Program-made: the position numbers and the translations under genes
The notes under the pieces: generated by a model
Database searches by the model: none
Told to the model about the DNA's origin: nothing
Seen by the model: only the letters and a program-made list of their open reading frames with translations
Assembly (NCBI GenBank): GCA_037178625.1
Contig: CM074145.1
Span: 1,922,001 to 1,986,000 of the forward strand
From: Skeletonema tropicum
Lineage: Eukaryota; Bacillariophyta; Thalassiosirophyceae; Thalassiosirales; Thalassiosiraceae
Direction: 5' to 3'
DNA: 64,000 nucleotides
In this document: piece after piece, positions 1-10,398 of the stretch
Position numbering within the stretch: position 1 is the stretch's first letter
Layout: every line of letters starts with the position of its first letter

Positions 1-213
1 GACACAGTTACAGCCATCTTTGTCTGGAGATTGCAGAATTGAGCTGTTTGGGGATACTTTTGGTGTGCCGCTAGAACATACTTCTCCGTTTGTACTCATT
101 CGTGGCACGAAGCATAAGGATGTGAAAGATGCGGTTTCAATTGTCAGGGATAAGATGAGAAGGCACCAAAATAGAGGGCCGGGGAGAGGATGTGATTGCA
201 TGCCAAAGTGGTG
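1..213 (+). CDS. KH-family protein, C-terminal end only (copy A)
   Basis: This is the 3' end of a gene that begins before the window. The residues visible are the last ~70 of the C-terminal domain: the CRIELFGD strand, SPFVLIRG strand, a helix with DVKDAVSIVRDKMRRHQ, and the family's terminal CDCMPKW. It is nearly identical in DNA and protein to the end of copy D (about 18960-19180), and the similarity continues some tens of bases past the stop codon, so A and D are recent duplicates. No function is known for this C-terminal domain. Whether copy A is intact upstream cannot be judged from here. Confidence 0.8.
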
Positions 214-854
214 ACCGAAGCGAAATGCCTGTTGATCATATTGACAAAGGCGAAACATTTGATCATGAATACATTCGACGTAGTTGGTAATGCGCAGTAA
301 TCTCACATAGTTTATATGAGCTAGCGTCTGTGCGATCTTGAAACGAGCTTTTAAGGTAGGCGCAAGCATGCTTCTCGGTGCTCTTAAAAGGTGCCGGAGA
401 CCCAGAAAATGAGTATGAGTCAGCTTTGAAAAGTTTCAATCAGTGAAAAGATAACTTTATCTCGTCAACACAAGAGTATCCAGACATTCTTCACGCTGGA
501 GATTTCCAGCTCTTCCTGCCCTTTGGAGGTCCAAGGTTTGCTATTATTAACGTGGAAGTGATCTTAGGTTAGCCTGCTCTTTTGAGGAAGGCATATTGTA
601 TCGGGATGTAATAGTGGGCGCTTTTCATACCCTCTTTGATGGGCGGTGCCCACGTGGGTTGGGAAAATCAGTTTATCCCCATATCGGCCAAAAATTACCC
701 AAAATCTTCCGTCAACAGCCCGTCAAGCCTGCCTAACATCACACTCAAGCCAGTCCCTCTTGTGGGCACGCCCTCGCGCCGACGAACCGCCCTTGAGCCC
801 GTCAGGGCACGCATACTAACTCTGCCATCGCCATCGTCGCCCAATACCAATAGT
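214..854. other. Intergenic, no gene seen
   Basis: About 640 bases between the KH-family tail and the secreted-protein gene. The first ~40 bases still resemble the 3' flank of copy D. I see no convincing ORF, RNA gene or repeat in the rest. Confidence 0.5.
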
Positions 855-2509
855 CTACACAAACGATGAATTCTTGGCAAGCCCCCCACTCTTCTTTACA
901 AAGAAAAAGATCATGATCGCAACAGCAGATGCAGCAGAGGCGACAATGATACCAGTCATCATAACATTGACCTTGGTAGGAGTGGAAGTGGAACAGAAGC
1001 GATGGCGTTGGCACCATCATCGTCTAAAAGTAAAGTTTCCACCTCATTCTTCGCTAGCACAACGCTGATAGCAAAAGCGGTCTCCGTATCACCAAGAGGT
1101 GCAGCCAAGGCACGGGTAGAACCAGATCCAGCAGCGCCAAGAACGTCAAAGTCTTCAATGAGTTCAACTGCAAGGCGACGACGACTGTTGACAAGCTTGA
1201 GGTACACAACACCAGACACTTTGGCAATGTTGTTTCTATCGTAACTGAAGAAATCGGCAGGAATGACGGAAGCGACGTGCATACCATTCTCGCTTGTGAC
1301 CTTGGTCTTGGAGGAAATGGAGCTGTCCCGGAGATCGCCATCCTTAACAATAGCAAACTCCGAGCCGTCTTGGGTGACGGTGACATTGCCGAGGCCGTCG
1401 ATCTCCATCTCCGCATTAACGGATTTCATACAGACATTCAAATAGTCGTTGGGTCCGAGCAAATTTGTGTTGCAGTTAAAGTTGTTTGCACCATAACAAG
1501 TGCATGCTTCAATATAGTTTCCCACCGTTGCAGTCAATTCAATTAATTGAATAAACTCAAGAAACTCGGGCTCAGGCTCAGAAACCGCGATTCCACTGGT
1601 GGACGTTGACGAAAATTCAAACCCTTCTGCGGCTGCTATTTCCTTGTATGAGGTTTCAAAGGAACCGTCGTCAATCGACTGAGTGAAGGCGGTCTCATAG
1701 GTTTCGAAGTATTCTTGGACTTTAATGATGCAACTGTTGGTCCCATCGCAGTACGCCAAAAAAGTGATCTTAACATTAATGTCAAGATCTTCAGTCTGAT
1801 AGTCTCCTGATGCGGTGACTTCAACTTTTGCGTCAATTCCGGCTTCTTGAAGGATATTCTCAGTCGCCGCTTGAAATGCTCCAATGATAATGCCTAATGT
1901 TGCGTCTGAATCATCTTCCACAGTTGTCAAGGCCCTCACTTCCGTACCTCCTTCAACAATTGTGTCACCACCAGTCATTGTTATATTTACGTCAGCGACG
2001 AGCTGAACAACTGCATCATCTTGTGGTATCAACTGAGCAAAAGTAACATTGTCAAAAGTAAAGTCAACCCTGTAATCTATGTTGAATTCAATATCACGTT
2101 CATTTCTCTTGATGACCACATTCGACTCCGATAACAAGTCGACCCTGACACACATTTCAACTGATTTGGTATCATTATTCCATATTTGGCTTCCGACTAG
2201 GTTCGACTTATCCTCCAAATTCAAAGAAACCTCCAAGTCTTGAACTTCGCCCACCGCTTCCGAAGTACTGTTTGAAATTCCAACTGTGATATCAGTCACG
2301 GGCTCAACGCATCTCTTGGTTAAAAGGTTAACATCAAAGGAGGATCGGCCTGTTCCGATCTTGTAGTCGAGAAGGATTGTATCGAAATCAGAATCGAGGC
2401 CAGTAAAAGCGAGGGTCCAGTCTTTGATTTCAGCCGACGCATGAGACGTGGCAAGGAGAAGGGCGCCGAGGGTATAGAAATAGAACTTGGAGATGGAATG
2501 GAATATCAT
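855..2509 (-). CDS. Secreted or membrane-anchored protein, lineage-specific (copy 1)
   Basis: A 516-aa open frame runs from the ATG at 2509 to a stop at 959. The N-terminus is a clear signal peptide ending at a SHASA-type site followed by EIKDW. The mature part is acidic, rich in Thr/Val/Asp with few cysteines (one CxC cluster near residue 365), suggesting an extracellular beta-rich protein. No family is recognised. Just past the stop, in another frame (minus strand 962-855), the DNA encodes MMTGIIVASAASAVAIMIFF followed by VKKSGG: a textbook single transmembrane helix with a basic cytoplasmic stop-transfer. I therefore extend the gene to 855 and suspect a frameshift (real, assembly error or unnoticed splice) near 970-1020. 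The N-terminal third is clearly homologous to the plus-strand gene at 10399, and the two face away from each other. Confidence 0.7.
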
Positions 2510-2730
2510 CTTGACATGTCACCAGATCTAAGGCAGAGAAAAAGAGAGAATGATCATGGTGAGAGAATGGAAGTAAAAAGGTGATTCCGAAAGATGGATT
2601 AGCAAGCAGTGTTGTTCATTCTATCTGTGCTGATGGTCGAGGCATAGTCATCCACATTCCTCATCCTGTGGCCAAGGGCCGAGGCCTGAGGCCTTCTCCT
2701 CCCGGCGCAGCAGAGTACAAACTACTGAAG

Positions 2731-2755
2731 TAGATAGAGACACTGAAGGTTCAAT
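2731..2755. repeat. Left 25-bp direct repeat flanking the LINE
   Basis: The 25 bases starting TAGATAGAGACACTG recur perfectly at 9638-9662, and identity stops at both edges. It is most simply the target-site duplication made when the LINE inserted. Confidence 0.8.
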
Positions 2756-2966
2756 AATTTCCGCGTGGAATTATCGAACGTGTGGCCTTAGGATGGAAAT
2801 AACAAAATAACAAAAAATATCAGATTCTACGTAGGAATTAGTAGTTCAGGGACATCGACCTCGCGCTGACGATGGCGTTGAGATCTGCTATGGATTCCGT
2901 TTTTCAGCTCCAAGATGCTCTATTGACAGTGGGAGAACCAACCCCCTATCGTCTTATCGCCTTGTC

Positions 2967-3287
2967 TTGGTGTGGAGATCATCGTACAAATTTGAACTAA
3001 GCAATTATATCGCCGACAGCCGGAGGCGTGCCAAATTCAAATTTTGTCTTGTGCAATTGAAAAGCAAACAATCTATCACATCACAATTGATCCCAACAGA
3101 GCAATTGCTCTTTCTACTTTGGTGTAAATCATCTAAAACAGTCATCATATCAGCTGGAAGCTTCCTTTCCCGTATTTTCGACAAATGTGATTACAATGAA
3201 TATGACCACGCTTCGGGTAATCGTCCTGGCCAAGATCCTCCTCCAGCCTTCGTGTCTGCGATGGATCGAAGTCGGACGACTACATAA
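2967..3287 (+). CDS. LINE upstream ORF (possible ORF1), 106 aa
   Basis: A 106-codon ORF in the leader of the LINE whose TAA stop (3285-3287) shares its last A with the ATG of the large ORF (3287-3289), giving TAATG. The protein is basic with no recognised nucleic-acid-binding motif, so it may be a regulatory upstream ORF rather than a functional ORF1. The stop-start overlap is the sequence arrangement used for translational coupling in some LINEs. Coding status is uncertain. Confidence 0.4.
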   Translation: MVWRSSYKFELSNYIADSRRRAKFKFCLVQLKSKQSITSQLIPTEQLLFLLWCKSSKTVIISAGSFLSRIFDKCDYNEYDHASGNRPGQDPPPAFVSAMDRSRTTT

Positions 3288-6200
3288 TGAGCGTCAGTTC
3301 TGCGGCCTCTAGTATGAGTGTCTCTAGTGGTGAACGCAGTGACTTACACTCAGTTCCGTCAGGGTCTCCTCGGTATCATTCCCAATCCCGGGCAGGCGTG
3401 TGGCGGAACAAAAAGAAGCGATTTCTAGCAAAAGCACAACCCACCTATAAGGAACTCTTTTGGGCATCTAGAAAAGGAGGACAGAAAGAACATTCAAGTC
3501 CCCCTCTCCCATCGATAAATACTCGGAAGGCAGCAAAACGAGATGTTGACGATCAAGTGGACTACTTGGAAGAAATGTTAGCGACACAAGATCGAGAGTC
3601 ACATGGCCTTCCTCCTCCTCCGAAAACACATGATACCCTGCGTATCATTTTAAATAATGTTAATGGCCTGCAACTGTTCACTAAAGGAAGAGGAAATGAG
3701 AAGATAGGCAGGATAGAAACCACTCGGAAAAAGTTTCAGTCAGATATTTATTGCAGCGTTGAAAACTGTGTTCAATGGGACATGTCAACATCAGATCAGC
3801 AGTTTGATGACGTCTTTGGTATTGGGGAAGAACGCTATTGCAGTGTAGCCTACAATCGGAACGATAGGCTGTCTGGCTCCGATGGTAGAACTCAACCTGG
3901 GGGGACCTCAATTCTAGCTACTGGCAGAACTTCCGGCTTTGCTTCTAAGAAAGGAATGGACGATGATTCGTTAGGACAATGGTGCTATATGCGTCTTGGT
4001 ACCGAAGCACACGCCACTTGGCTGATTTGTGCCTATAATCCTCCCTCTTCATCGAGATATGGTCGTCGAAACCAACGTCACCGCAACTACACCGTATACA
4101 GCCAACGACAGCGATACCTTCGGGGTAGAGGTTGTTTCACAGATCCATGCAAATACTTCATTCAACAATTGGTCAAACAGCTATTATTATGGAAAAAGAA
4201 GGGTGACAATATCATTCTAGTTGGTGACTTCAATGAAGACGTATATCGAGACGGTCTAGCAACGCGTCTGCAGGAGGAGGATTTGCAGATGTCATGTCAA
4301 TTTCAACGTATCAATGGAGAACACCTACCGAACTCTCATGAATCTGGACGTAAACCTCTGATGACAATGTTTGCTACCGAGGGGATTCTGTGTACAAATG
4401 CATATGCAGCTGCTCACGGCGCCCACGTTGGGGACCATCGTCTGTTGGTGTTTGATTTCCATGCTCCATCGGTTTTAGGCACCCATCTTCCTCATATGCC
4501 ACGCCCACAAGGGCGTGGGGTTCGGAGTAAAGTTCCCCGTCTACGGACGGCGTACAACAAGAGATTGAATGAACTGAATGAGCGGCACAATATGAGGCAA
4601 CGACTGGATACTATTGCAAATTCCACAGCTCTCACCAAAGAAGAGAAACTCGTCCTCCTCAATCGATGGGATGTGCAGGAAACGGAACATCAACGTTGTG
4701 CTGAACGGGAGTGTAATAGAGGTGGGAATCGGAATATTGACTTTTGTGAAGAAGTTTCTGTCGTTCTTCGGAAGCTACGATGTCTAAATAGAGTTATTCG
4801 CTTCAAGCAAGGGAAGGTACCTGACGGTCGGAATCTATTCAAACTATGCCGAGCGATAGACGTTCCTGAACCTCGGGACATCACCATTGCCGAAGCACAG
4901 ACGGAACGCTTCGCTTGCATAGAACTTCTTGAAGCCCTACGTGATGATGCGCCCATGCTGAGAAATCGTATGCTGCAAAAGAGATTGGCAGCAGCAAAGA
5001 AACGAGGGGATGACGAAGCAGCGGACGAAGTCAAGCGGATTTTGAAGAAGGAGGCGAGACAGAAGAAATTCAAAACTCTGAAGTTGAAGATGGGGAAACC
5101 TCGGGCTTCACCGTTATGTGAAGTTATAGTGCCAGATGAAGATTTTCCGGAATTCTCCCCGCGGTACACAACACGTGGGGATGTTGAAACTGAAACTGGC
5201 AATTGTATTCGTGAGAGATACCAACTTGGGCATCGATCTATTCTTGCCTCAGAGCCTTTCCTGTCTGACATCGGCCACCTTGGAGATGGTCCAGCAGTTC
5301 AACAAATCCTTCATGGTACGTATGAGTTTCCTCCTGATACTCCTCCGGAAGTGGCGGCCTTGTTCCAAGAAGCAGCCTCCCTGTATCAGAAGACACAACA
5401 TCTCGGCTTGGATCCTTACATAGAGGAAGAGGAGTTTCAATATTGGTGGAAGCATTGTCGAATCGACACTCAATCGTCGTACTCCAATATACATTACGAC
5501 CATTACGTCTGTGCAGCTTTCGACAAGGAACTCACCTCCCTCCAAGTAGCAAAACTGAATACTGCGATTCGTCTTGGTTGGCCACTTAAACGATGGTTAC
5601 ATACAGTGATAGTTTTACTGCAGAAAGAAATGGGCACTGTCTTCATCAATAAACTTCGAGCCATCTGTCTTTTTGAGGCTGATTTCAATTACGTCCTGAA
5701 GGTTATCTTTGCTCAACGTATGATGAGGAATCTGAATCGTGAGAATCTACTACCTTTGGAACAACATGCGAAAGCCTTCTCTGGAGCCAAGAATGCTACC
5801 ATGAACCGAATACTTTATCAGGATATTCATCGCACCCTGCATTGGCCTTATGCAGTGGCTTCAGTAGATCTTGGGGACTGTTATGATGCGCTGTACCACG
5901 GGTGGTCATCCATTTCACTGCTAGCAGCGGGAGTGCCAAACTCTCAGGTCAAAATGATGCTGGTCGCTCTGCAATGTATGGGATGGCATTTGAGGACAGG
6001 ATTCGGTTTGTCTGACTCTCCCTTTCAAGGTTCTGATGAGAAGCCAATGATGGGAATGGGACAAGGTAGTAGTGCTGCGGCGCCATCATTTTCCGTCACA
6101 TCACTGTTACAGACGAATGCATACCGTCGAATGGGACATTGTCAGCCGATTTATTCCTCTTGGACAGGTCTTCTTCTCATGCTGGCTGCCATCATTTATG

Positions 6201-9200
6201 TAGACGACACTGATCTCCTCGTTAGATTCAAACGTCGTCGACTATCAGATACTGAGTTCTTCAATCAAATTCAAGCAGCGATCACATGTTGGGGTTTTAT
6301 CATCATGGCAACGGGTGGACATTGCAAACAAGCAAAATGTAAAGTGTCGGTAGTTTCATATGGATACAAGAATGGACGTGCATACATCAAACCTCACCGA
6401 GATCTCCCCCAAACGGCATTGGTAATTCCACAACATAATGGCCCATCGCTTCCCATTGCACACATCCCGCCCGATCAAGCTTGTGAAGCCCTAGGAACCT
6501 TCGTCGCAGCGGATGGAAATCAAAGGACACAATTGGACGAAATGAAAAAGAAAGGTCTTTCTTGGGCAGATCAACTATCCTCGGCGCATCTCCCTCCAGC
6601 TGACGGATTTCTCAGTCTCAATATCCATCTCAAACCTCGTCTCTGTTGGAATCTAGTCACTGTATGTGAATCTCCGAAGGTTGTCGATAAAGCACTGTCA
6701 AAAGTATTCTTCCAAGCACTTCCATATCTACGAGTGAATCGAAACATTCGTACTGAATTTCGGCACCTCCCAGTGAAATATCAAGGTCTGGGTATCTTTG
6801 ATGTTAATGTTGAGCGCCTTGGCTTGAAAATCTTTTGGATTCAACGATACTGGGGTGACTCAGGTTTAGAAGGCCAACTCCTGCTCTATTCTTTTGAAGC
6901 GTTTAGCATTGATCTGGGCCTCGATGGGAATCCCTTCCAGTACTCCTTTGAACGTTATGGCTATCTTGTTGAATCATCATCTTGGTGGAAGGATCTGTGG
7001 GAATTGCTGGCACATTTCGGAATTCGTCTTGATTTGGACAAAACTATCACCTTTCAACCATTTCGATTGGGTGACAAATCTGTGATGCGATGGTTCATAG
7101 AATCCAACCACTTTTCGAAACAGCAACTCGTCCGCCTCAATCGAGTTCGGAAGAGAAAATGCATCTTTTTTCTCTCCGAATTACTTCTTTGTGATGGGCA
7201 AAAGGTGAACGTTCTACTTCTTGATGGATCGGAAGGCTTCTCCAGAAAGAAAACGTATCCATTTGAGAAACCTACTGGAGCCGATGTCACTCTGTGGAGA
7301 ACTGCAATTCGAACATTAACTTCACCTACATATCGCCTTCCTACCAGCCTTGGTTTTCTACGTTGCCTGGACCCCAATATTGATTGGTTTTGGAACGAGC
7401 AGGATAATCTCATTGTGAGGTACAATTGGAACGAAGATGGAAATATACGTGCGTATGATCATTTTATTCCGTCGGATGGGGGTACAGCACGACGTCCTCA
7501 GTTCATTTGGCATTATAGCTCCCACCTCCGACCCAACAATCTTACTCACGCAGCGAGTGTGAGTATCGTGGATGAGACTACGGTTAGCCTTATTTGCTCT
7601 ACTTATCTTCCACCACCTCCTCTGACTCCATCTTCCATCTTGGCCGTATTGCAGTCATGGGGAAACAACAGTCTATGGGAAGATCTGCAAATAGACGGTG
7701 ATGGCTCATGGCTAATAGAGGCACTCATGCAAGGCACCGTGGAAGGTGCCGCAGACGGTTCATTCATGAAGGATATCAGCACTGACGTTTGCTCTGCGGC
7801 CTTTATGTTAATATGCACTGTTTCTAACCGGAAAATGGTTGGCACGTGGGCAGAGGAATCTCCATTCGCAGGAAACTATCGGGGAGAAATCTTTGGGGGA
7901 ATGGCACTAGCATTGCTCCTTCGGGCTGCTTCTACGTTGCTTCCAGCAAATAGCGAAATAGTATCTCCAGTGAAGCTTTGGTTTGACAACTCCGGCGTCA
8001 TTCATCATGGTAATAAACCGCATTTGGATCTTGTGGAAAATCAGACTCAAGCAGATGTCCTCTCTCTCTTCAAGAAATATCTCCGAGGAATTCCATTCCC
8101 CATCTCCTTTGAAAAAGTGGAATCTCACGTGGATGACTATCGGCATGTTTCGACCTACACACGTCAAGAGATCTGGAATATCGAGATGGATAGACTTGCA
8201 AAGCAAGCCTTGCTTCACGCCTTGGAAACCAACACTTTCATTACATCCCCCTTTCCATTTGAGCATGTTCGGGCATATAATGGGTTTGGAAAAATTAGTG
8301 GCTCTCCGATAGCAGCAATTTACGACTGGCACGGATATACCTCCGCTAAACATCTCTTTGAATCCCGAGATATAGTGTCATCCCAACATTTTGATCTGAT
8401 TTTCTGGGAAGGTATGGACAAAGCAGTGAAGAATTTCCCTTCCATGTTTACTGGCTGGATAGCGAAACATGTATCACACTTTTGTGGTACCAACAGACAA
8501 CTCTCGAAGATGGATAGCTCTGTTCAGAATATCTGCCCCAGCTGTGGCCGTCTCAATGAAAGTACCTCACACATTACAAGATGTAGTGATCCGGGTCGTC
8601 TAGCGAGCCTTCGAGCAGCAGTGGAGGACCTCAGCGACTGGATGGAAGATAACGATACGGATCCTTACTTACAACATTTTATTGAAGAGTATCTCCTTGG
8701 ACACGGTGAATTGGACATGTACGATGTTATCGATGGACACCCTGAGCATATTGAATTTGCAGAAATACACGACACCCTTGGATGGGATAATTTTGTGGAG
8801 GGTCGCATCAGTAGGCGTCTGGTTCACCTACAAGCACAGTATCTATCCACAATTCATACTTTCGTTCAACCTTCGACTTGGGCCAGTGGACTTATGCGAC
8901 AGCTTCTCCTTCTGACACATCAACAATGGATTTATCGTAATTGTACAGTGCATTACAAAGCAGATGGTAGATCCCTTCCTCAACACAAACAAATTCTTCA
9001 GAAAGTCACCCAACTACTCAACACCGATGAAGATGAGCTCCTGCCTGAGGATAGGAGTCTATTGCACATTGACTTTGCTCAATTGGCTGACGGACCAACT
9101 ATAGATCAGGAAAGATGGATCGCTGGTATGGAAGCAGCTATTGTCGCTCGTAGGGTACATCGTGCTAGACGAAGTCGGCGTGCACGGCTCCCCAACTTGC

Positions 9201-9466
9201 GAATCAGACGGCGGTCAAATACTTCTGCTTCAGACGCCTATTCCACCAATGCAGACGAAACAGATATCGATGTTGGATCGGATGACAACGGTGATGATAA
9301 TGATGATGGAGATGGCTCCTCCTCTCGAGTAGAGTCCGATAGCAGTCGTGAGGAATCTTCTCCAGCTCCAGTGCTTCGATCTCGACACTATATCACATCA
9401 TACTTTCCACCTCGCAGGGACTCAGAAGGTAGTATTCGTTTTCGACGTAGACGACGACGATCATAA
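3287..9466 (+). CDS. LINE polyprotein: AP endonuclease, reverse transcriptase, RNase H
   Basis: A 2059-aa protein without a break. Residues ~118-400 form an APE-type endonuclease: LNNVNGL at ~120, GDFNED at ~313 and the GDHRL catalytic end at ~382. The reverse transcriptase spans ~770-1090, with the palm block SVDLGDCYDAL and the catalytic YVDD at 971-974. An RNase H domain follows at ~1485-1640, with DGS (1490), RGE, FDN and ESHVDD (~1612) supplying the acidic residues. A CCHC knuckle (C1750, C1753, H1762, C1766) comes next, then a helical tail containing LGWDNF and WIYRNC, and an Arg/Asp-rich end. This protein would nick target DNA, prime reverse transcription and remove template RNA. The order EN-RT-RNH places it with RNase H-bearing LINE clades; I do not assign the clade. 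Confidence 0.93.
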   Translation: MSVSSAASSMSVSSGERSDLHSVPSGSPRYHSQSRAGVWRNKKKRFLAKAQPTYKELFWASRKGGQKEHSSPPLPSINTRKAAKRDVDDQVDYLEEMLATQDRESHGLPPPPKTHDTLRIILNNVNGLQLFTKGRGNEKIGRIETTRKKFQSDIYCSVENCVQWDMSTSDQQFDDVFGIGEERYCSVAYNRNDRLSGSDGRTQPGGTSILATGRTSGFASKKGMDDDSLGQWCYMRLGTEAHATWLICAYNPPSSSRYGRRNQRHRNYTVYSQRQRYLRGRGCFTDPCKYFIQQLVKQLLLWKKKGDNIILVGDFNEDVYRDGLATRLQEEDLQMSCQFQRINGEHLPNSHESGRKPLMTMFATEGILCTNAYAAAHGAHVGDHRLLVFDFHAPSVLGTHLPHMPRPQGRGVRSKVPRLRTAYNKRLNELNERHNMRQRLDTIANSTALTKEEKLVLLNRWDVQETEHQRCAERECNRGGNRNIDFCEEVSVVLRKLRCLNRVIRFKQGKVPDGRNLFKLCRAIDVPEPRDITIAEAQTERFACIELLEALRDDAPMLRNRMLQKRLAAAKKRGDDEAADEVKRILKKEARQKKFKTLKLKMGKPRASPLCEVIVPDEDFPEFSPRYTTRGDVETETGNCIRERYQLGHRSILASEPFLSDIGHLGDGPAVQQILHGTYEFPPDTPPEVAALFQEAASLYQKTQHLGLDPYIEEEEFQYWWKHCRIDTQSSYSNIHYDHYVCAAFDKELTSLQVAKLNTAIRLGWPLKRWLHTVIVLLQKEMGTVFINKLRAICLFEADFNYVLKVIFAQRMMRNLNRENLLPLEQHAKAFSGAKNATMNRILYQDIHRTLHWPYAVASVDLGDCYDALYHGWSSISLLAAGVPNSQVKMMLVALQCMGWHLRTGFGLSDSPFQGSDEKPMMGMGQGSSAAAPSFSVTSLLQTNAYRRMGHCQPIYSSWTGLLLMLAAIIYVDDTDLLVRFKRRRLSDTEFFNQIQAAITCWGFIIMATGGHCKQAKCKVSVVSYGYKNGRAYIKPHRDLPQTALVIPQHNGPSLPIAHIPPDQACEALGTFVAADGNQRTQLDEMKKKGLSWADQLSSAHLPPADGFLSLNIHLKPRLCWNLVTVCESPKVVDKALSKVFFQALPYLRVNRNIRTEFRHLPVKYQGLGIFDVNVERLGLKIFWIQRYWGDSGLEGQLLLYSFEAFSIDLGLDGNPFQYSFERYGYLVESSSWWKDLWELLAHFGIRLDLDKTITFQPFRLGDKSVMRWFIESNHFSKQQLVRLNRVRKRKCIFFLSELLLCDGQKVNVLLLDGSEGFSRKKTYPFEKPTGADVTLWRTAIRTLTSPTYRLPTSLGFLRCLDPNIDWFWNEQDNLIVRYNWNEDGNIRAYDHFIPSDGGTARRPQFIWHYSSHLRPNNLTHAASVSIVDETTVSLICSTYLPPPPLTPSSILAVLQSWGNNSLWEDLQIDGDGSWLIEALMQGTVEGAADGSFMKDISTDVCSAAFMLICTVSNRKMVGTWAEESPFAGNYRGEIFGGMALALLLRAASTLLPANSEIVSPVKLWFDNSGVIHHGNKPHLDLVENQTQADVLSLFKKYLRGIPFPISFEKVESHVDDYRHVSTYTRQEIWNIEMDRLAKQALLHALETNTFITSPFPFEHVRAYNGFGKISGSPIAAIYDWHGYTSAKHLFESRDIVSSQHFDLIFWEGMDKAVKNFPSMFTGWIAKHVSHFCGTNRQLSKMDSSVQNICPSCGRLNESTSHITRCSDPGRLASLRAAVEDLSDWMEDNDTDPYLQHFIEEYLLGHGELDMYDVIDGHPEHIEFAEIHDTLGWDNFVEGRISRRLVHLQAQYLSTIHTFVQPSTWASGLMRQLLLLTHQQWIYRNCTVHYKADGRSLPQHKQILQKVTQLLNTDEDELLPEDRSLLHIDFAQLADGPTIDQERWIAGMEAAIVARRVHRARRSRRARLPNLRIRRRSNTSASDAYSTNADETDIDVGSDDNGDDNDDGDGSSSRVESDSSREESSPAPVLRSRHYITSYFPPRRDSEGSIRFRRRRRRS

Positions 9467-9504
9467 TATGATTGAATGAGTTGTGTCAAAAATGACCAAA
9501 TTCC

Positions 9505-9531
9505 CCAGGAAGCCTCACTGAGGCTTCTTGG
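9505..9531 (+). other. 3' stem-loop of the LINE
   Basis: Two 13-base arms (9505-9517 and 9519-9531), built on GAAGCCTCA and TGAGGCTTC, pair almost perfectly (one G-U) around a minimal loop, 38 bases after the polyprotein stop. It could be the RNA structure by which the reverse transcriptase recognises its own transcript, as known for several LINEs, or a transcription end signal. Confidence 0.5.
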
Positions 9532-9637
9532 ATGATGGTATGACTACCATTGCGGTTTCCAGGAGCCTAAGAAACACAAAAGTGATGTGTACTTGTCTAG
9601 ATTATAGAGAGTAATTTTCTAACAAAGCTTTAAGCTT

Positions 9638-9662
9638 TAGATAGAGACACTGAAGGTTCAAT
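9638..9662. repeat. Right 25-bp direct repeat flanking the LINE
   Basis: Perfect copy of 2731-2755. Together they delimit the insertion. Confidence 0.8.
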
Positions 9663-10398
9663 GCTGCAGACGAGCGACTGTTGCCGCTGTGGCTGTGGCT
9701 GTGCCGATGCTACTTATACATAGTTCAGAGGTACGTCTTACTTAGTGGGTTGATTCTCTCTCTACCTAGAGAGATAAATATAACAGAGTGAGAGACAGTT
9801 CATCATGCTGTGTTGGAGGAGCGAGACCGGAGACGCCACTTCTTACCTACATTCCGGAGTACCGATGGAAAATGGATTTTGTTAACATCTATCTTCTCGA
9901 TTACGTAAGTGAGTGCAGAAATGACCTCTGGCCCCACAGAACTCTCGTAAGCAAGTACCTACTTCCACCTGTTGCACCGCACTGCCTGCTTTTGGCCAGC
10001 ACCAATAAGAGTTCAGAGGTTTGACGACAACACATATTACAGAAAATTGAACTCCAACCCAACCAAAAGTATGTATTAAGACGCAATTGCATTAGCATCG
10101 GAACAGCAGCTGGCAGAAGCCTGAGCGCTCTGCTGCGTTGCACCAAGGGCAAGGGAATAAACTACCTTGGTTGCATGTTCAATCAGTTAGATTCAGTTTC
10201 AGATCCAGCAATGACTCGACCAGGTTCAGATGATACCTGTGACGAACACTGCTTGCTAATCCATTACCATTACGTTGTTGTTGTTGGTAGTTGATAACAC
10301 CTTCGACTTTCAGAGTCATGCCTTTACTTTCACTTTCTTTCTCACCATAATCATTATCAATATTATTTCTTCTTCAGCAGATTATGTGTCACTTCACG
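9663..10398. other. Upstream region of secreted-protein copy 2
   Basis: Intergenic DNA with a short GCTGTG-type repeat near 9685-9715 and a pyrimidine-rich stretch just before the start codon. It was continuous with 2510-2755 before the LINE inserted, so it held the shared divergent promoter region. No ORF is supported. Confidence 0.45.

Larger units (their letters stand above)
2756..9637 (+). mobile_element. Non-LTR retrotransposon (LINE), apparently full length
   Basis: A 6.9-kb insertion bounded by 25-bp direct repeats. It holds a ~530-base leader with a 106-codon upstream ORF, one large uninterrupted polyprotein ORF (endonuclease, reverse transcriptase, RNase H, zinc knuckle), and a short 3' tail with a strong hairpin. 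No LTRs are present, and the tail has no long poly(A). The intact ORF and perfect duplication argue for a recent insertion. It lies between the divergent promoters of two homologous secreted-protein genes. Confidence 0.9.

Noticed and set aside
4690..5271. 193-codon minus-strand ORF inside the LINE
   Set aside because: Shadow of the polyprotein reading frame; Ser/Arg-rich antisense composition.
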